From Thermoflexus sp035573655 (GTDB lineage: Bacteria; Chloroflexota; Anaerolineae; Thermoflexales; Thermoflexaceae): a stretch of 8,326 bases of DNA. The notes under the pieces are model-generated. The model ran no database searches. It saw nothing but the letters and a program-made list of their open reading frames with translations, and was not told the DNA's origin. The position numbers and the translations under genes are program-made. The stretch is from NCBI GenBank assembly GCA_035573655.1, contig DATMAC010000103.1, positions 1 to 8,326 of the forward strand. Direction: 5' to 3'. Each line of letters starts with the position of its first letter. The first letter of the stretch is position 1. Shown here piece by piece: positions 5,165 to 8,326 of the stretch.

Positions 5165-8100
5165 ATGAACTTAACGGATGATTCGCTTCAAGAATTAACA
5201 GCTTTGTTACACCAGGTCGAGTCATTGAAACGTCGCGTGGTTGAGCTCGAGCAAACCCTTTGGCAGATGCAGCGGGTTCATGATCCGCTGCGGCATCTGG
5301 AGCGAGCCTGGGCGACGGAAGACCCCATGGCCCAGGCGTTGAGAGCTGCTCAACGCGCCTTTGGGGCGGATGCCACCCTCTTTATCCAGCTGGACTCCCA
5401 GGGTCGTGCGGCACGATGGTGGCATGTCGGATGGGAGGGGATCCACGCCGACGACCTTCACGCTCTTCTCCATACTCTCCTGGAGGCTGGTCGGGAAACG
5501 CCAGAGTTTGTTCCCCAGACTCTTTCCCTCACCGGGTTCATGTCCCGTGGAGGAGGGCCGCTGGCCCGCTCCGCCTTGATGGTGCGGCTAAGGGATCCAT
5601 GGGGGAGCGTGAGCCTGGCGGCGTTTTTGAAGCGAAGTGAGGAGGGGTTCTCGGAGGAGGTCTGTCACCTGGTGGGGATGGCGGCAGAGCTGCTGGCCAC
5701 ACGCCTCCATTCGCTTCACGCTTTGAAACAGCAACGCGATCTAAACCGGGCGATGGCGCATCTTTTCCGGGTGGCTCGGGTGATGGCCTCCAGCCCGGAA
5801 CTCTCCGTCACCCTTCCACAGGTGGTGCGCATTATCCGTGAGGAAACGGGCTGGCCTTCGGTGGCGATCCTGGTCTATGAGCCGGCGACGCAACAGCTGC
5901 GGGTTATGGCCTGGGAAGGCTATCACACGGCCCCTGCTCCTAACCGCTATCTGATCCCGGTGAACCGGGGGATCACCGGGCGGGCCTTTCGAACGGGCGA
6001 GCCGCAACGGGTGCCGGATGTCTCTCTGGATCCAGACTATGTGGAGGGAGATCCTGCCACCCGCTCCGAATTGGCTGTTCCGATCTTTGCTGGGGAGACC
6101 CCATGGGGTGTGCTGGATGCTCAAAGCCCGGAGCGTTATGCCTTCACGCCGGATGACGAGGTTCTTATGCTGGCGGTGGCGGGGATCATCAGTCTGGGCC
6201 TGGAGACTGCCCGGGTTTACGAACAAGTCCGCCAGGAGCGGGCGCAGGTGGGGTTGGAGCGGGATCGACTTCTCGCTCTATACGAGGGCTACATGGCCAT
6301 TCAACAGCATCCGGATCCCGAGCGGGCATTAAACGAGGTGGTGAAGATCTTCACCCAGTTCGGGTGGAAAGCCGTGCGTTGTCGGGTGCTCGATGAATCC
6401 GGAGGGGTCCTCGCAATGGAAGAGAGCACCCCTGCCCCTCGATTCCCCCCACTGGCCCTGGGGCCCTGGCTTCGCAATGATCCCCGTCTGGAACGATACC
6501 GGGCGCGCGGCGGGTTATATCGCTTCCCGGCGTCGGATCCAGAGGTTCACGCTTGGCTTGAGGATGAAAGGGAAATCCCCCGCTCATGCATCGCTCTTCC
6601 ACTCCGAGATGCTGCTGGCCGCCTGCTGGGGTTAGTGGAACTGGAGGCTCCTGAGGGGAGGGAGGCTCTTGAAGAATCCCTGTTGCGACCGACGGAGCTC
6701 CTCGCTATGCTCTTGGCGCTGTCCTTCGAGCGGGGCCGCTTGCTCCGACGCTACGAGCAGTACCTGCGGGAGCAAACCATGTTGTATCGTGCCGTGAGCG
6801 CCCTGCTCCGCTTCGATGAGCCTGCCCCCATCCTCACCGAGATCGCTGCCGCTCTCTGCGAAGCTCTGGAGGGAACCAGTGCTTATTTCATCGCTGTGGA
6901 TCCGGCGCGCCGGGTTGGCTGGGTTGCCGCCGAACATTATGCGGAAACAGCTCGCCCGATGGAGCGGATCTCCGATTCGGGTGGGGTTTACCACGAGGGG
7001 GACATCCCACTGAAATGGGTGGCCCTCCGGGAGCGGCGGATCCAAGCGCTGTACGTGGACGATCCTCCGGACATCTATGAGAGTGAGCGCGCCCTCTTGC
7101 GGAGCTATGGAGGGTGGTCTGCGTTGATCATCCCCCTGTTTGCAGGGGAGGAGCCGCTTGGGTTGGTGGAGGTATGGGATAGCCGGCGGCGGCGCGCGTT
7201 CGATGCGGGGGAACGGGCCTTGGCCCAGGCCATCGCTCAACACGCGGCTGTCGCCCTCCAGCGGGCCCGCCTGTATGAGCGGCTTCAACAGGTCAACCGG
7301 CGCCTGGAAGCGATCTTTTCCACCGTGGAGGATGGCCTGATCCTTTTGGATCGAGCAGGGCGGATTGTCCAGGCGAATGCCGCGGCCCAGCGGCTGTTGG
7401 CTGAGGTAGAGCTGACGTCGGAGAGCTCCTTGACGGATCTTCTTCTCCGCTTGCGACATCAGTCCCCGCAGGCCGCTCGTGCTTTGATTCGAGAGGCCCG
7501 CCGGATTCGCCAGGGGGTGGCCCAGGGCTTCCGTCTGGAGTTTCCTTTCTCGCTGAAGACCTCCATACGCTGGCTCGCCATGATGTGTTCCCTGGTCCAG
7601 GATGATAGCCCGACCGGAGGGGGGTGGCTGTTGGTTCTCCGGGACATCACGGCGGAGCGGGAGCGCGATCGGTTGCGGGAAGATATGATCCGGATGTTGA
7701 TGCACGACCTGCAGAACCCTCTGGGGCCGATCTATTTAGCCTTAGAGGAGCTGATCACCTACCCGGAGCTGAGCCCCTCAGCGCAATCACTGGTCCGAAC
7801 GGCCCTGCGAGGGCTGGGACGCCTTCAAAACCTCATCAGCAACCTACTGGATCTTGCTCGTCTGGAGTCAGGGCGCCTGCCGATTGAGTGGGAACCCGTG
7901 GATCTGAGAGAGCTGGTGGAGGAGGCCGTGGAGGAGTGGGGTCCGGTGTTTCAACGTCGGAAACTCCATGTGACGACGGAGATCAACCCGATGTTGCCAT
8001 GGGTGTGGGTAGATCGACAGCTGATCTCTCGGGTCCTCTGGAACCTTCTCTCCAATGCCTTGAAGTTCACACCGGTGGGGGGTGAGATCCGCGTTCGTGC

Positions 8101-8326
8101 CTATCCGCAAGCAGGGATGGCTGTTCTGGAAGTTTTCAACAGCGGCTCTTACATCCCCCCGGAGCAGCGGCAACGGATTTTCGAGCGTTTCAGCACGCTG
8201 CCGGGCCGACGCGGATATGGGCTGGGGTTGGCTTTCTCGAAATTGGCGGTGGAAGCCCATGGTGGGCGCATTGAGGTGGAGAGTGATAGCAACGGCACCA
8301 CGTTCGTGATCCGATTGCCTCTCCGC
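5165..8326 (+). CDS. multi-GAF/PAS sensor histidine kinase (3' end outside window)
   Basis: An open frame of 1054 codons without a stop reaches the right edge; it already ends in the last strand of the ATPase domain, so little is missing. The order is: short coiled coil (about 8-40), a weak GAF-like domain (45-185), three further GAF domains (about 193-352, 369-530, 540-704), a PAS domain (712-830, with VEDGLILLD and the closing VLRDITAERE), a dimerisation/phosphoacceptor domain with HDLQNPLGP (phosphorylated residue H847), and a HATPase domain with the N box NLLSNALKFTP (960-970) and G2 box GYGLGLAFS (1017-1025). The G1 box reads FNSGSYIP (991-998), with Asn at 992 where most kinases have Asp and Tyr at 996 where Gly is usual; NSG/NPG variants occur in other active kinases such as the CusS type. 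There is no signal peptide or membrane segment, so it senses cytosolic signals. No receiver domain or response regulator is in view, and no chromophore-binding Cys motif is evident. GAGGAG at 5152-5157 supports the start. Confidence 0.93.
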   Translation, partial: MNLTDDSLQELTALLHQVESLKRRVVELEQTLWQMQRVHDPLRHLERAWATEDPMAQALRAAQRAFGADATLFIQLDSQGRAARWWHVGWEGIHADDLHALLHTLLEAGRETPEFVPQTLSLTGFMSRGGGPLARSALMVRLRDPWGSVSLAAFLKRSEEGFSEEVCHLVGMAAELLATRLHSLHALKQQRDLNRAMAHLFRVARVMASSPELSVTLPQVVRIIREETGWPSVAILVYEPATQQLRVMAWEGYHTAPAPNRYLIPVNRGITGRAFRTGEPQRVPDVSLDPDYVEGDPATRSELAVPIFAGETPWGVLDAQSPERYAFTPDDEVLMLAVAGIISLGLETARVYEQVRQERAQVGLERDRLLALYEGYMAIQQHPDPERALNEVVKIFTQFGWKAVRCRVLDESGGVLAMEESTPAPRFPPLALGPWLRNDPRLERYRARGGLYRFPASDPEVHAWLEDEREIPRSCIALPLRDAAGRLLGLVELEAPEGREALEESLLRPTELLAMLLALSFERGRLLRRYEQYLREQTMLYRAVSALLRFDEPAPILTEIAAALCEALEGTSAYFIAVDPARRVGWVAAEHYAETARPMERISDSGGVYHEGDIPLKWVALRERRIQALYVDDPPDIYESERALLRSYGGWSALIIPLFAGEEPLGLVEVWDSRRRRAFDAGERALAQAIAQHAAVALQRARLYERLQQVNRRLEAIFSTVEDGLILLDRAGRIVQANAAAQRLLAEVELTSESSLTDLLLRLRHQSPQAARALIREARRIRQGVAQGFRLEFPFSLKTSIRWLAMMCSLVQDDSPTGGGWLLVLRDITAERERDRLREDMIRMLMHDLQNPLGPIYLALEELITYPELSPSAQSLVRTALRGLGRLQNLISNLLDLARLESGRLPIEWEPVDLRELVEEAVEEWGPVFQRRKLHVTTEINPMLPWVWVDRQLISRVLWNLLSNALKFTPVGGEIRVRAYPQAGMAVLEVFNSGSYIPPEQRQRIFERFSTLPGRRGYGLGLAFSKLAVEAHGGRIEVESDSNGTTFVIRLPLR

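Noticed and set aside
6632..7705. 357-codon open frame on the minus strand
   Set aside because: It lies wholly antisense to the kinase GAF and PAS region, whose plus-strand product has clear domain motifs. The minus-strand product is Pro/Gln/Arg-rich with no recognisable domain. It is a GC-rich shadow frame.

Overview
This window looks like a moderately high-GC (roughly 60%) bacterial chromosome. The style of the genes suggests a thermophile-like Chloroflexota organism, perhaps near Thermoflexus. The reasons are an FHA/winged-helix fusion regulator, a large cytosolic kinase with tandem GAF domains, and strong GGAGG-type ribosome binding sites. This assignment is inference from gene style, not a database match. 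No tRNA, rRNA, CRISPR array, transposase or phage gene was seen.

Layout. Positions 1-156 are intergenic and hold a 23-bp perfect hairpin followed by a G-rich repeat unit. Next come phosphoglycerate kinase (pgk, 157-1335, +) and, 33 nt later, an uncharacterised protein with a concanavalin-A/GH16-like look (1369-2142, +). Positions 2143-2680 are non-coding and contain a second copy of the repeat, a good Rho-independent terminator (2301-2344), and a run of small hairpins ending in a 16-bp perfect inverted repeat (2538-2595). thpR (RNA 2',3'-cyclic phosphodiesterase, 2681-3271, +) follows. A third, more diverged repeat copy lies between thpR and the convergent yraN gene.

On the minus strand, an FHA/winged-helix regulator (4544-3858) and yraN (3858-3481) form a translationally coupled pair whose stop and start codons share one base. 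A 620-bp divergent intergenic region (4545-5164) separates this pair from a multi-GAF/PAS histidine kinase (5165 to beyond the right edge, +), which is open at the window end but contains all its domains. The kinase has a candidate extended -10 promoter next to a small dyad, then a leader of about 195 nt. That leader can fold into a three-way-junction structure with a possible pseudoknot and alternative pairings near the Shine-Dalgarno sequence.

How the genes relate. pgk (glycolysis) and its neighbour are probably one transcript. thpR and yraN are nucleic-acid enzymes of the housekeeping type. The FHA regulator and the kinase are divergent signalling genes sharing one control region, but nothing in the sequence proves they work in one pathway. 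The observations most worth following up are the kinase leader RNA and the three-copy intergenic repeat.
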